DNA from: an uncultured Desulfobacteraceae bacterium
Lineage (GTDB): Bacteria; Desulfobacterota; Desulfobacteria; Desulfobacterales; UBA5852
DNA length: 64,000 bases
Assembly: GCA_913060875.1 (NCBI GenBank)
Contig: CAJXSL010000002.1
Location: forward strand, 420,845-484,844
Direction: 5' to 3'
Below are positions 34,454-42,598 of this stretch, piece after piece (the first letter of the stretch is position 1; the number at the start of each line of letters is the position of its first letter). The position numbers and the translations under genes were made by a program. Under the pieces are notes generated by a model, which did not search any database, had not been told where the DNA came from, and was given only the letters and a program-made list of their open reading frames with translations.

Positions 34454-36742
34454 GTCGTTGGTCACCGCACCGGGGTCGCCGGCGTCGGTTTTTTCAATGA
34501 GGGGAATCATCAATTTCTGACGGATCTGCAAAGCGGCCAGGTCCGCCTCCATGTTGTAGTGTTTGAGAAGCCACATGGGCACGTCGAATTTTTCCCGGCA
34601 AAGGGTCCAATAGTTGTCACCGCTTTGGACCCGGTATACCTCCAGTTCCCCCACCCGATAGACCGCGAAGAAATCCTCCTGGAGCCGCTTATGGTATTCA
34701 TAGCGCTGTTCTTCGAATTCGCCCGCGCTGATCTTGTCCAGCGGGATCTTCACCTTTTGATGCAGGTGCAGGGTTCGGCCGTAGCGCAGGCCGTTCAGAC
34801 GTCGGATCTCCTGGGTACGCACCCCGGCCCACTCGGCAAAGTGGCCCAGTGTCTCTTCCACTTCCACCTGAAGGACTCCCACGGGCCGCTGGTCGATCCG
34901 GGTCTTCCGGTGAAAGCGCACATCGACGGACACGATTTCGGGGTTGGCGATGATTGCATCGGTTTTCGCAGCTGACGCCGATGCTTCGGCCGCAAGCGGC
35001 CCTGCCGCCGCGGTCAGAATTGGCTGTGTTTCGTCCGGGACGGTCGGGTGGGATGCTGATTTGGGCTGCTGCCGGGATACCGTTTCGCCGGTCGTGGATG
35101 GAGGCGATGGGACCTCGGGCGCAGACGTCGCGGGCTCCGGCAGCACCGGCATTGCGTCCGATACAGAAGCCGAAGTCCCCGGCGCTGCCGACGTTTTTGG
35201 CGGTACGTCAGTCTGGGCCACCGGCACTGCCGGTGCCGCCTCGGGAGATGCTTTCAGGGGAGCCGGAACGAAACCGGCCTGCTCGGGCTGGATGCCCCCA
35301 GGGACCGCCGTCGTTTGGTCGGATGCATTCTTCTTATGGGAGGCAGCCTCCGAATCCGCTGTTTCCTGGTCGACAGATGCCACCAGGACCGGTGCCTGGG
35401 GCTTGGGCGGTGCGACTTTTTCGCCCGGAAGCGGTATGCGCAGGGTCTGCTTGGGATAGATGGTGGCCCGGGATCCCAGGTTGTTGGCAAGGATCAGGTC
35501 CGACAGGCGGACGCCGTGGTGGCGGGCGATCCGCCCGGCGGTATCCCCCCGCTGGACCGTGTAGAACCGGCTGGGTTTCTGGGCTGATTTGAATAAAGAG
35601 GATGGGATGGCGGCCAGGGTCACGGCATCGCGACCATCGCTGTGCGGCAACCGCAAGGAATAGCCTTGGGGGACATATTTCTGGTCGTTGAAAACCGGTG
35701 ATCGGAGGGCCGGATTCAGTTTCCGGACGGTTTCCGGTGAAATGCCGTAGTGTTTGGATAAATCCTGCAGGCGGATATAGCCCGCCATGGTCACCGTCCG
35801 GGATGGCTTGGGGTCGTCCAGGCGCAGTTCTCCGAAATAAGTGGTGTAATCGGCGGCCACCTGCCGGGCCGCCAGGAATTCCGCATAAAAATTACGTGAA
35901 GCGAATTTGAAGGTGCGGCCGCGGTAAGACTTGAATATGGCTGGATAGTCACCGTGCTTCTGCCGGCCACGGGCCATGCCGGCAGCCCCATGGTTGTAGG
36001 CCGTGATGGCCAGTGGCCAGCTACCGAGTTTGGCGTGGTTTTCGCGCAACAACTGCGCGGCGGCGTGGGTGGCCCGGATGGGGTCGCGCCGTTCGTCCAG
36101 CACGTAGCCCACCTGCATGTACCGCCGGCCCGTGGACCGGGTGAACTGCCATATGCCGGCGGCCCCGAATTTACTGTAGGCGCTGGGATTGAAAGAGGAT
36201 TCGACATGGGGCAGGTACGCCAAATCTTCTGGCACGCCGTAGGATCGAAGGATGGACCGGATTTCATCCAGGTAGGCGCCGGATCGGATCAGGCCGGCCC
36301 GGAAGCGGTCCTTCTGACCGAGCTGGCTGCGCACCTGTCGGCTCGCCCGGCGAAACGTCTGGGCGTCGGCGCCAGGGCCGAAAAGCCGGGCCACCCGTTG
36401 GCAGTCTTCATCCGCGCTTTGGGGATTGGCCGCCAGGCGCTGGAGGATATCCCGGTATTGGGCCTTGGCGCGTTTCGTCCGGCTGCGGTTGATTTTGCGG
36501 GCCCCCGGCGCATCGTAGGGTTTGACCGCAATCACATCGTAGACGATGCCCAGGTCGTGACTGTCATGGATGACCACCTGGGTGGTGGGATACTGGGCGT
36601 AAATCTTGACCCAGAAATCCACGTTGGGTTCGATAACCTCAAACCGGGGAAAAATGTCAGCGGCCGCCAGGGGGAGGGACGTCCCCAGCAATATGAGGGT
36701 ACTGATGACGAGATGATGCAGGGCGTTGCGTGACCGATGCAT
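34451..36742 (-). CDS. LysM-containing lytic murein transglycosylase (MltD-like)
   Basis: A secreted enzyme of about 763 aa that cleaves the MurNAc-GlcNAc bond of peptidoglycan. After a signal peptide there is an SLT domain near 165-300, with the catalytic Glu in LAYLPHVESSFNPSAYSKFG followed by GIWQFTRSTGRRYM. LysM-like repeats occur near 315-365 and 385-432 (YTVQRGDTAGRIARHHG), and two more degenerate ones near 610-750. A Pro/Ala/Ser-rich linker of about 150 residues separates them. GAGG at the ATG of 36742 favours that start over 36748. The stop TAG is shared with a repeat element. Confidence 0.92.
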   Translation of the reverse strand: MHRSRNALHHLVISTLILLGTSLPLAAADIFPRFEVIEPNVDFWVKIYAQYPTTQVVIHDSHDLGIVYDVIAVKPYDAPGARKINRSRTKRAKAQYRDILQRLAANPQSADEDCQRVARLFGPGADAQTFRRASRQVRSQLGQKDRFRAGLIRSGAYLDEIRSILRSYGVPEDLAYLPHVESSFNPSAYSKFGAAGIWQFTRSTGRRYMQVGYVLDERRDPIRATHAAAQLLRENHAKLGSWPLAITAYNHGAAGMARGRQKHGDYPAIFKSYRGRTFKFASRNFYAEFLAARQVAADYTTYFGELRLDDPKPSRTVTMAGYIRLQDLSKHYGISPETVRKLNPALRSPVFNDQKYVPQGYSLRLPHSDGRDAVTLAAIPSSLFKSAQKPSRFYTVQRGDTAGRIARHHGVRLSDLILANNLGSRATIYPKQTLRIPLPGEKVAPPKPQAPVLVASVDQETADSEAASHKKNASDQTTAVPGGIQPEQAGFVPAPLKASPEAAPAVPVAQTDVPPKTSAAPGTSASVSDAMPVLPEPATSAPEVPSPPSTTGETVSRQQPKSASHPTVPDETQPILTAAAGPLAAEASASAAKTDAIIANPEIVSVDVRFHRKTRIDQRPVGVLQVEVEETLGHFAEWAGVRTQEIRRLNGLRYGRTLHLHQKVKIPLDKISAGEFEEQRYEYHKRLQEDFFAVYRVGELEVYRVQSGDNYWTLCREKFDVPMWLLKHYNMEADLAALQIRQKLMIPLIEKTDAGDPGAVTND

Positions 36743-36885
36743 AACCATCCTCTTTCGCTCCGAAAAAAAGGGTACCGGTTCAGGGCGTTTGATGGAACAA
36801 TCTTCTTTTGCCGTGGGGCATTATCGGCTGCCGTGCGCAACGGGTAAAGGCCGCCTCAAGATAACACGCTCGAATAGGGGCCTAA

Positions 36886-36911
36886 CCCGGACATTTCAAG
36901 AAATATTCGGG
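36886..36911. repeat. 26-bp palindromic repeat, copy A
   Basis: CCCGGACATTTCA at the left and GAAATATTCGGG at the right form a near-perfect 26-bp palindrome. It equals the two ends of the element at 43839-44100 joined directly. It lies 20 bp after the TGA of the interrupted small ORF (minus strand). Confidence 0.6.
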
Positions 36912-36931
36912 CTGACAGCCGCAGGGCGCCA

Positions 36932-37156
36932 TCAGTCGAGGGGCCGGAACCGCTGCAGCGCCTGGGCGATGCTGTCCCTGCGGTCTTCGGCCAGATCACG
37001 AATCGGGACCACGGCCTAGGTATCGTCATTGCGGACGATGTAGTACCAGGCCCCGTCATCCCAGATGCGGATCAAATCATCGGGGTTGCCCCCCACCTCG
37101 TCCCGGTATACCTGTTTTATTTTCTGCCCCAGTTGATAAATGCGTTTATTGTCCAT
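36932..37156 (-). pseudogene. small ORF with an internal amber codon
   Basis: A strong ribosome binding site (GGAGG, 9 nt before ATG 37156) opens a frame MDNKRIYQLGQKIKQVYRDE... that meets TAG at codon 47 (37016-37018) after WYYIVRNDDT. The same frame then continues AVVPIRDLAEDRRDSIAQAL and LQRFRPLD to TGA at 36932-36934, for 74 codons in all. Composition and hydrophilic helical character are alike on both sides. It is either a small gene with a nonsense mutation or a case of amber readthrough. No function is recognised. Confidence 0.5.
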
Positions 37157-37222
37157 AGGGTTACCTCCAGGGGGGATCATGTTATGCCTTTTCTTGATGT
37201 AACCGTAGAAAGTTTTTTATCT

Positions 37223-37292
37223 GTCATTCCGGACTTGATCCGGAATCCCCAACTCTCTGATATCAATAGATTCCGGCTTCCGCCGGAATGAC
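37223..37292 (+). repeat. 70-bp inverted-end repeat, copy 1
   Basis: The element begins GTCATTCCGGACTTGATCC, ends CTTCCGCCGGAATGAC, and has an AT-richer centre. A 70-bp copy in opposite orientation is at 45262-45331, differing mainly in the centre. The ends pair as GTCATTCCGG/CCGGAATGAC. It is a widespread kind of intergenic repeat in proteobacteria. Confidence 0.75.
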
Positions 37293-37328
37293 GTTCAAAC
37301 GGGAAGTGGTACTTTTTACAGTTTCATA

Positions 37329-37350
37329 TTTTCTTTTCCGGAAAAGAAAA
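37329..37350. repeat. 22-bp perfect palindrome TTTTCTTTTCC|GGAAAAGAAAA
   Basis: A perfect palindrome centred on CCGG, one of three near-identical palindromes in the window (others at 45357-45380 and 56608-56639). This one and the 45-kb one follow a 70-bp repeat by 25-37 bp, so the two repeats seem to travel together. It could form an RNA hairpin and act as a terminator. Confidence 0.6.
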
Positions 37351-37423
37351 AGAATAATAGAATTATCATCCCGGATCGACACCATCGCTCCAGGCCCTTC
37401 GCCAGAAAAGGCGATCGTTTGAT

Positions 37424-37697
37424 GTATATATCCGGGCCCGGAGGACCCGGCTTTGGGTTCCCCCTGGAAGGGGGGATGCTCCAATCGCGAGAAACAATAG
37501 GCGTCAGAAGACAGAATTCAGGAGCCAGAAGGATTTTGATGTCGCTTCGCTCCGTCTTTTGAAAAAAATCGAATGCGCCGAAGGCGAAAACCTTATTCTG
37601 AATTCTGGATTCAGGCTCCTGAATTCCTATACGACGATTACGGCGGAGCCAATTATCTCTGACTTGGCCCGGAGGACCAGGTTTTCTGAACCAAATA
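37424..37697 (+). repeat. 274-bp direct repeat, copy 1
   Basis: From GTATATATCCGGGCCC to the end CTGAACCAAATA this segment matches 52527-52800 base for base apart from scattered substitutions, with identical length. Internally, GGCCCGGAGGACC occurs near both ends as a direct repeat, and CAGAATTCAGGAG-like words occur in inverted orientation. It has no convincing ORF. It precedes the MBL hydrolase gene. Confidence 0.85.
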
Positions 37698-37802
37698 AAT
37701 CAACGGCCAATAAATGGGAATGAATGATCCCATCGTCAAGTGAAGGTAAAAAACAACAGTCGGACATCCGCCTTCCCAACCCCTCTAACAAGGAGGCCCA
37801 CC

Positions 37803-38405
37803 ATGATCATTGAACAGCTCGAAGTCGGCCATATGGATAATTTCTGTTACATTGTCGGTTGCGAGGCCACCCGTAAAGCCCTGGTCATCGACCCCGGGCC
37901 CGATGCCGGCCAAATCGTGGCCGCCGCTGAGAACGCAGAGCTGGTGATCGAGATGATTGTCAACACCCATACCCACGGTGACCATACGGCCGGGAATGCC
38001 GCCCTGAAAGCCATGACCGGTGCGCCCATCATCCTGCATGCGCGCGAAGCCGACGGCTACCCCCAGGCGGATGTCCTGCTGACCGATGAGGAATCCCTTC
38101 AGCTCGGTGACATCACGCTGGAGATCATTCCGACCCCCGGCCACACGCCCGGCGGCATCTGTCTCTATGCCCGGGGCAACCTCTTCACGGGTGACACCCT
38201 TTTTGTCGGCGACAGCGGGCGCACCGATCTCCCCGGCGGCGACCGCCCGACCCTCGGCGCATCCATCCGCCGTCTGATGCAACTGCCGGATGACACGGTG
38301 GTCTGGCCCGGGCATGACTACGGCCCCACCCCGTCGTCCACCATCGGGTGGGAAAAACGCCATAACGTCAACGCCCGGGAGTACGGGTACTACGTGGCGG
38401 ATTGA
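37803..38405 (+). CDS. MBL-fold metallohydrolase (glyoxalase II-like)
   Basis: A 200-aa metallo-beta-lactamase-fold hydrolase. All metal ligands are present: NTHTHGDHTAG, PTPGHTPGG, GDTLFVGDSGRTD and WPGHDYGP. AGGAGG precedes the ATG at 37803 by 7 nt. It is shorter than true glyoxalase II and lacks its C-terminal helices, so thioester hydrolysis or sulfur-compound chemistry in the cytoplasm is possible. It stands alone between repeats. Confidence 0.9.
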   Translation: MIIEQLEVGHMDNFCYIVGCEATRKALVIDPGPDAGQIVAAAENAELVIEMIVNTHTHGDHTAGNAALKAMTGAPIILHAREADGYPQADVLLTDEESLQLGDITLEIIPTPGHTPGGICLYARGNLFTGDTLFVGDSGRTDLPGGDRPTLGASIRRLMQLPDDTVVWPGHDYGPTPSSTIGWEKRHNVNAREYGYYVAD

Positions 38406-38470
38406 TCTTCCGTCCGAATAGGGTATGATAGGCGCCCCATTGCATGACAAATGGCCGGACCGAAGTCTAT

Positions 38471-38496
38471 CCCGAATATTTCATGAAATATTCAGG
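38471..38496. repeat. 26-bp palindromic repeat, copy B
   Basis: CCCGAATATTTCA and TGAAATATTCAGG form a 26-bp palindrome with one mismatch, of the same family as 36886-36911 and the ends of the 43839-44100 element. It sits 65 bp after the MBL hydrolase stop and 32 bp before mltF, where it may end transcription of the former. Confidence 0.6.
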
Positions 38497-38528
38497 CGAT
38501 TCGCTTAATCAGTGCCACACTAAACGCC

Positions 38529-39872
38529 ATGAAATACGCCAAAATTCTTTTGACGCTGTGCTTTTTCCTTTTCTGGGTCGGCTTGGCCGGGTGCAGCCGT
38601 GACAGCTCGGTGGAAGGCATTCGGCAGTCCGGAAATCTTGTGGTCATCACGGACAACAACGCCCATTGCTACTATACCTACCGGGGCCAGGCCATGGGAT
38701 TCGAATACGATCTGGCCAAGGCGTTGGCCGATTACCTGGGTGTGGATCTCGAGGTGCTGACCCCCGGCTGGGACGGATTGTTTCCGGCACTGCGCAAAGG
38801 CAAGGGGGATCTTGTCGCCGCCAGCCTGACCATCACGGATCAACGCAAGTCCGCAGTGGATTTCTCGGCCCCCTACCTGGCGATCCGTCAGCATATCCTC
38901 TACAACCGCAGCGACCCTGCCCCGCGCACCATCGCCGATCTGGCCGGCCGCACGATTCATGTGCGACGCGGATCGTCGTATCAAGAGCGCCTGGAGCAGT
39001 TGCAGGCGGACGGCATCGCCCTGGACCTGGTTCTGTACCCGAACGTTCCCACCGAGGAGTTCATCCGCCAGGTGGCCGACGGGGAGATCGCCCTCACCGT
39101 AGCGGACACCAATGTGGCCAAACTGAACCGACGCTACTACCCGGCCGTTGCCGTCGGTTTGGCGATTGCGGACGAAGAATCCCTGGCCTGGGCGGTTCGC
39201 AAGGGCAATACCGCCCTGAGGGATGAGATCGATGTTTTTTGGAAGACCATCAAGGCCGACGGCACCTTCGATAAAATCTACCGCAAGTACTACACGGGCG
39301 TGCAAAACTTCGACTACGTCGATGTGATCAGCTTCCACAATGCCGTGGAAGAACGCCTGCCCCGCTATGAAAATTTAATCCGCCGGGAAGCCAGGCGCCA
39401 CGGCTTTGACTGGCGCCTGATCGCAGCCACCATCTATCAGGAGTCCCATTTCAATCCCAGGGCCCGCAGTCACACCGGCGTACGCGGCCTGATGCAGCTG
39501 ACACTCGAGACGGCCGCCGAGATGGGCGTTGAAGACCGCCTCGATCCCGAGGCGAGCATCCGGGGCGGCGTCCAATACCTGGCAGGCATCTACACCCGCT
39601 TCGACGACATTCAGGGCCTGGACCGCATGCTTTTCACCCTGGCCAGCTACAATGTGGGCTACGGCCACGTTCGGGACGCCCAGCAAATTGCCCGCGACAT
39701 GGACCTGCCGCCCGGTAAATGGTCCTCCCTCAAAAAAACCCTGCCCCTTCTGCGCCAGCGCAAATACTACCGCAAAACCCAGTACGGTTATGCCCGCGGC
39801 CTGGAGCCGGTACGCTTCGTCAGCCGTATCCTGAATTACTATGACATCCTGCGCAACCAGTCCCGGTCTTGA
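38529..39872 (+). CDS. mltF: membrane-bound lytic transglycosylase MltF
   Basis: A 447-aa lipoprotein (lipobox GLAGCSR) with the two-domain MltF layout: a family-3 solute-binding-like domain (about 30-265; GNLVVITDNNAHCYYTYRG, MGFEYDLAKALADYLG) and a C-terminal SLT domain (about 290-430) with the catalytic Glu in ATIYQESHFNPRARS, then GVRGLMQLT and ASYNVGYGHV. It would be anchored in the outer membrane and cleave peptidoglycan, with the binding domain as a regulator. Confidence 0.94.
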   Translation: MKYAKILLTLCFFLFWVGLAGCSRDSSVEGIRQSGNLVVITDNNAHCYYTYRGQAMGFEYDLAKALADYLGVDLEVLTPGWDGLFPALRKGKGDLVAASLTITDQRKSAVDFSAPYLAIRQHILYNRSDPAPRTIADLAGRTIHVRRGSSYQERLEQLQADGIALDLVLYPNVPTEEFIRQVADGEIALTVADTNVAKLNRRYYPAVAVGLAIADEESLAWAVRKGNTALRDEIDVFWKTIKADGTFDKIYRKYYTGVQNFDYVDVISFHNAVEERLPRYENLIRREARRHGFDWRLIAATIYQESHFNPRARSHTGVRGLMQLTLETAAEMGVEDRLDPEASIRGGVQYLAGIYTRFDDIQGLDRMLFTLASYNVGYGHVRDAQQIARDMDLPPGKWSSLKKTLPLLRQRKYYRKTQYGYARGLEPVRFVSRILNYYDILRNQSRS

Positions 39873-40251
39873 TGGCTATCCCACGATTGCGGCCGGGGAA
39901 GCGGCCCTGCCAGATATGGATTCCCGCCGATCAGGGACTTCCCTGGAAATCACCCCGAAGGCGGCCACGTCCATTTTCTGCCGACACACCTTGCATCCCG
40001 CCGCCTTTAATATACACAAAAAGATACACAACCCGTTATCCTAATCTGCTCGTAAAAGATGTGTCGAACATTCAATATTCAAGACAGATCATGCCAGTAA
40101 AGGGATTGGAGGGAAGGTACATTTCGGCATGCGATTTGCTTTAGTACAACCAAACACCGGCAATTCTCACATTTATCATCGATTGGGCTGATCATTGGGG
40201 AATGAGATGGCCGCAATCGTCAATTGCCGGACTTCATAACCTCATCTCTTT

Positions 40252-40289
40252 ATCTTGGGGGACGGATCTTTCAATCCGCCCCCCAAGAT
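40252..40289. terminator. strong hairpin between mltF and the kinase-like gene
   Basis: ATCTTGGGGGACGGAT (40252-40267) and ATCCGCCCCCCAAGAT (40274-40289) pair at 15 of 16 positions with a 6-nt loop, followed by TGTTTT. It lies in the 470-bp region between two convergent genes, which is otherwise featureless as far as I can see, and probably terminates both. Confidence 0.72.
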
Positions 40290-40344
40290 TGTTTTCGAGG
40301 CAACGGATTGTCACACCAGCCGCATGGGTAAAGGTCCATCCGGG

Positions 40345-40965
40345 CTATAGGCGGCAGCTGCCCAACAGCGTGCAAAGCATGTCGCAGGCCTTCTCCACTT
40401 CGATCTGCGCCATGTTGAACACCACGTGATAGTGGTCGGTCTGGTCGTAGTCCACGATGCCGAATTTGCGGTAGAGATTCACGCGCCGCTTGTCCTCCAT
40501 GGCCACCGCCAGCATCGCCTGCTTGGGGACCAGGTCGTACTGCTCCTGGACATAGTTGACCCGATAGTCCAGGTCCGCTACGAGCAGGATGTGATAGGTA
40601 TCCGGGCGCCCCTCCAGGATGTACTGGCCGCCCCGCCCGAGGATGACGGCATCGCCGGCATCGGCAATGGCCGTGATAATGTGGTGCAGCATGTCGGTGT
40701 AGATTTCTTCATCCAGATAGCCGCGCTCGGAATCGAGAATTTTATCCACCAGGCTTTTGGGCACCAGGGTGGACATGAGCTTCTGGAATTTACCGCCGGC
40801 CTCCTTCTCCATGGACTCGACCCAGTCGGTTGAGACCTTGGCCTTTTTGGCGACCATCTGGATCAACTCGTTGTGGTAAAAGGTGTAGCCCAGGCGCTTG
40901 GAAATCAGTTCACCCAATGCTTCCGCGCCGGTTCCAAACATTCGCGAAATGGTGAGGACAGCCAT
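40345..40965 (-). CDS. cytidylate-kinase-like protein
   Basis: A 206-aa P-loop kinase-like protein starting MAVLTISRMFGTGAEALG, the altered nucleotide-binding loop typical of the cytidylate kinase-like family. Further on are LGYTFYHNELIQ, DAVILGRGGQYIL and a tyrosine-rich YDQTDHYHVVFN. The ATG at 40965 follows AGGAGG; the longer frame to 41145 is unlikely. The family phosphorylates an unidentified small molecule and is distinct from CMP kinase Cmk. It is monocistronic. Confidence 0.8.
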   Translation of the reverse strand: MAVLTISRMFGTGAEALGELISKRLGYTFYHNELIQMVAKKAKVSTDWVESMEKEAGGKFQKLMSTLVPKSLVDKILDSERGYLDEEIYTDMLHHIITAIADAGDAVILGRGGQYILEGRPDTYHILLVADLDYRVNYVQEQYDLVPKQAMLAVAMEDKRRVNLYRKFGIVDYDQTDHYHVVFNMAQIEVEKACDMLCTLLGSCRL

Positions 40966-41270
40966 GGCAACCTCCTGTTGTAACGTTGGGTTTTCGTTGC
41001 CAGCAGCAACATAGCGAGGGGATGAGGCCATGGGATGGGGGGGAATAATCGCTGACGCGTAAATAGCGCAGGGCCGGGGGCAGCTGATGGCTTGTCCGGC
41101 ATCTATACTAAATTCCTGAACATTTGACAAATGGCGCAAAGCCATTTAAAAAATGAAGGACACTTATTCCACCCCCTTCGGATACACGTTTCGTTCGAAA
41201 CAGACTGGCTGCGCGACCTCGTTCTCACACCCGATCAATAACCATCCTATGAACGGCACAGGCGATCGTT

Positions 41271-41537
41271 ATGGTACCCGACTATCGGAAGCACCGGCCG
41301 TGGGCCGAAAGCCTGTCCATTGTCCTGCAAATCGGATTGACCATGGCAGGCTGCATCCTGTGCTGTTTTTTCGCCGGCCGCTATCTGGACCGCTGGTTGG
41401 GCGGCAATGGTGTTCTGACCGTCGTGCTGACCCTTTTCGGGATCATCGGTGGCGGTGTGGTCAGCTATCGGCAGATCATGGAAATTCTTACCGACAACTC
41501 ATCAGAGAATTCCGGTAACGGGTATGGAAGCGGTTAA
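41271..41537 (+). CDS. AtpZ/AtpQ-like small membrane protein
   Basis: An 88-aa protein with two membrane helices (LSIVLQIGLTMAGCILCCFF; VLTVVLTLFGIIGGGVVSYR) and a short GRYLDRWLG between them, as in the AtpZ or AtpQ proteins that open ATP synthase operons and are thought to help ion loading or c-ring assembly. The end overlaps the next gene by 14 bp. The 305-bp region before it (40966-41270) holds the promoter side of two divergent genes and nothing else I can name. Confidence 0.78.
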   Translation: MVPDYRKHRPWAESLSIVLQIGLTMAGCILCCFFAGRYLDRWLGGNGVLTVVLTLFGIIGGGVVSYRQIMEILTDNSSENSGNGYGSG

Positions 41538-41910
41538 GCCTTTTCAGAAACGCTATTGCGGGGGCGCCCTGTCGCTTGCGGTCGTCCTAGCCCTCGTCGC
41601 CTACCTGGCGGGCTGGCCTGCCGTCACCCGGGGGCTGCTTCTGGGCGCCCTGTTCAGCGCGCTTAATTTCGCCCTTCTGGGGCAAACAATGACCCGGAAA
41701 CTGACCGGTAGCCATCGGCGCCCGCCCCTCATCGCGCTTGCAGCCCAGCTGGGCCGCTACCTTCTTTGGGGGGTGCCGGTGATCGTGGCGATAAAAACAC
41801 CCTTGGTGGACCTGCCGGCCGCGATTGCCGGTCTTTTCATGGTCCCCGTATGTATCATTGCGGATTCGATTATCCATCTTCTCCGTGGCAATAAATCACC
41901 CCTTTTCTGA
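41524..41910 (+). CDS. AtpI/AtpR-like ATP synthase assembly protein
   Basis: A 128-aa protein with four hydrophobic segments (GALSLAVVLALVAYLAGWPA; GLLLGALFSALNFALLG; YLLWGVPVIVAI; IAGLFMVPVCIIADSII), matching the AtpI or AtpR position just before subunit a. Such proteins are not part of the final enzyme; they assist c-ring formation. The pair with the AtpZ-like gene and the order Q-R-a-c recall N-type ATPase operons, but no atpD or atpC precedes it. Confidence 0.75.
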   Translation: MEAVKPFQKRYCGGALSLAVVLALVAYLAGWPAVTRGLLLGALFSALNFALLGQTMTRKLTGSHRRPPLIALAAQLGRYLLWGVPVIVAIKTPLVDLPAAIAGLFMVPVCIIADSIIHLLRGNKSPLF

Positions 41911-41923
41911 ACAGGAACAGGCC

Positions 41924-42598
41924 ATGGATCGTTTGGGGGAAATTCATCAGCTGCTGATTCCTTTGTCCGGATACACCATCACCATCAATCTGGAAGTTCT
42001 GGTGATGACCGGTATCGTCTTTCTTCTCGCCCTGACGTTTGGATTTGTCGCCAGCCGACAAAAAAAAATACTGCCCGGTAAACTGCAACTCATCGGTGAG
42101 CTGATCGTGCTGACGTTCTTCGGTCTCACGGAAGAAGCCCTGGGCCGGACCCACGCCAGAACCTACGCGCCGCTGATTTGCGCCCTTTTCATCTTTCTTC
42201 TGATCTCCAACTGGCTCGGTATCCTGCCCCATCTCGAAGAGCCCACGCGCGACCTGAATACGCCCTTGAGCCTCGGCATTCTCGGTTTTGTCGTGGCCCA
42301 CTATGTGGGCATCCGGAACAAGGGCTTCAAGGTCTATATCAAATCCTATTTCGAACCGGTCTTCTTTTTGATGCCGCTGAACGTCATTGGCGAACTGGCC
42401 AAGATCGTGTCCATCTCCTTTCGCCTTTTCGGCAATATCATGGGGGGGGCCATTATCATCCTGGTGGTCTCTTACCTGACTTACAGTATCCTGCTGCCGC
42501 CCTTTTTAAACATCTTTTTCGGACTATTCGTCGGAACGATCCAGGCGTTCGTATTTACCATGCTAACTGTGGTCTACATCTCGGTACAGTTGAAATGA
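41924..42598 (+). CDS. atpB: ATP synthase Fo subunit a
   Basis: A 224-aa subunit a. The essential arginine is in KIVSISFRLFGNIMGG, facing the c-ring carboxylate. Also visible are PLICALFIFLLISNWLGILP and the closing IQAFVFTMLTVVYISVQL. The ATG at 41924 is preceded by AGGAACAGG. Its TGA overlaps the ATG of the fused c gene (ATGA), so the two are translationally coupled. Confidence 0.95.
   Translation: MDRLGEIHQLLIPLSGYTITINLEVLVMTGIVFLLALTFGFVASRQKKILPGKLQLIGELIVLTFFGLTEEALGRTHARTYAPLICALFIFLLISNWLGILPHLEEPTRDLNTPLSLGILGFVVAHYVGIRNKGFKVYIKSYFEPVFFLMPLNVIGELAKIVSISFRLFGNIMGGAIIILVVSYLTYSILLPPFLNIFFGLFVGTIQAFVFTMLTVVYISVQLK

Noticed and set aside
42178..42594. Upstream extension of the fused c frame by 139 codons
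   Set aside because: The extension overlaps atpB in another phase and is Arg/His/Pro-rich; the ATGA overlap and the first c-type helix set the start at 42595.
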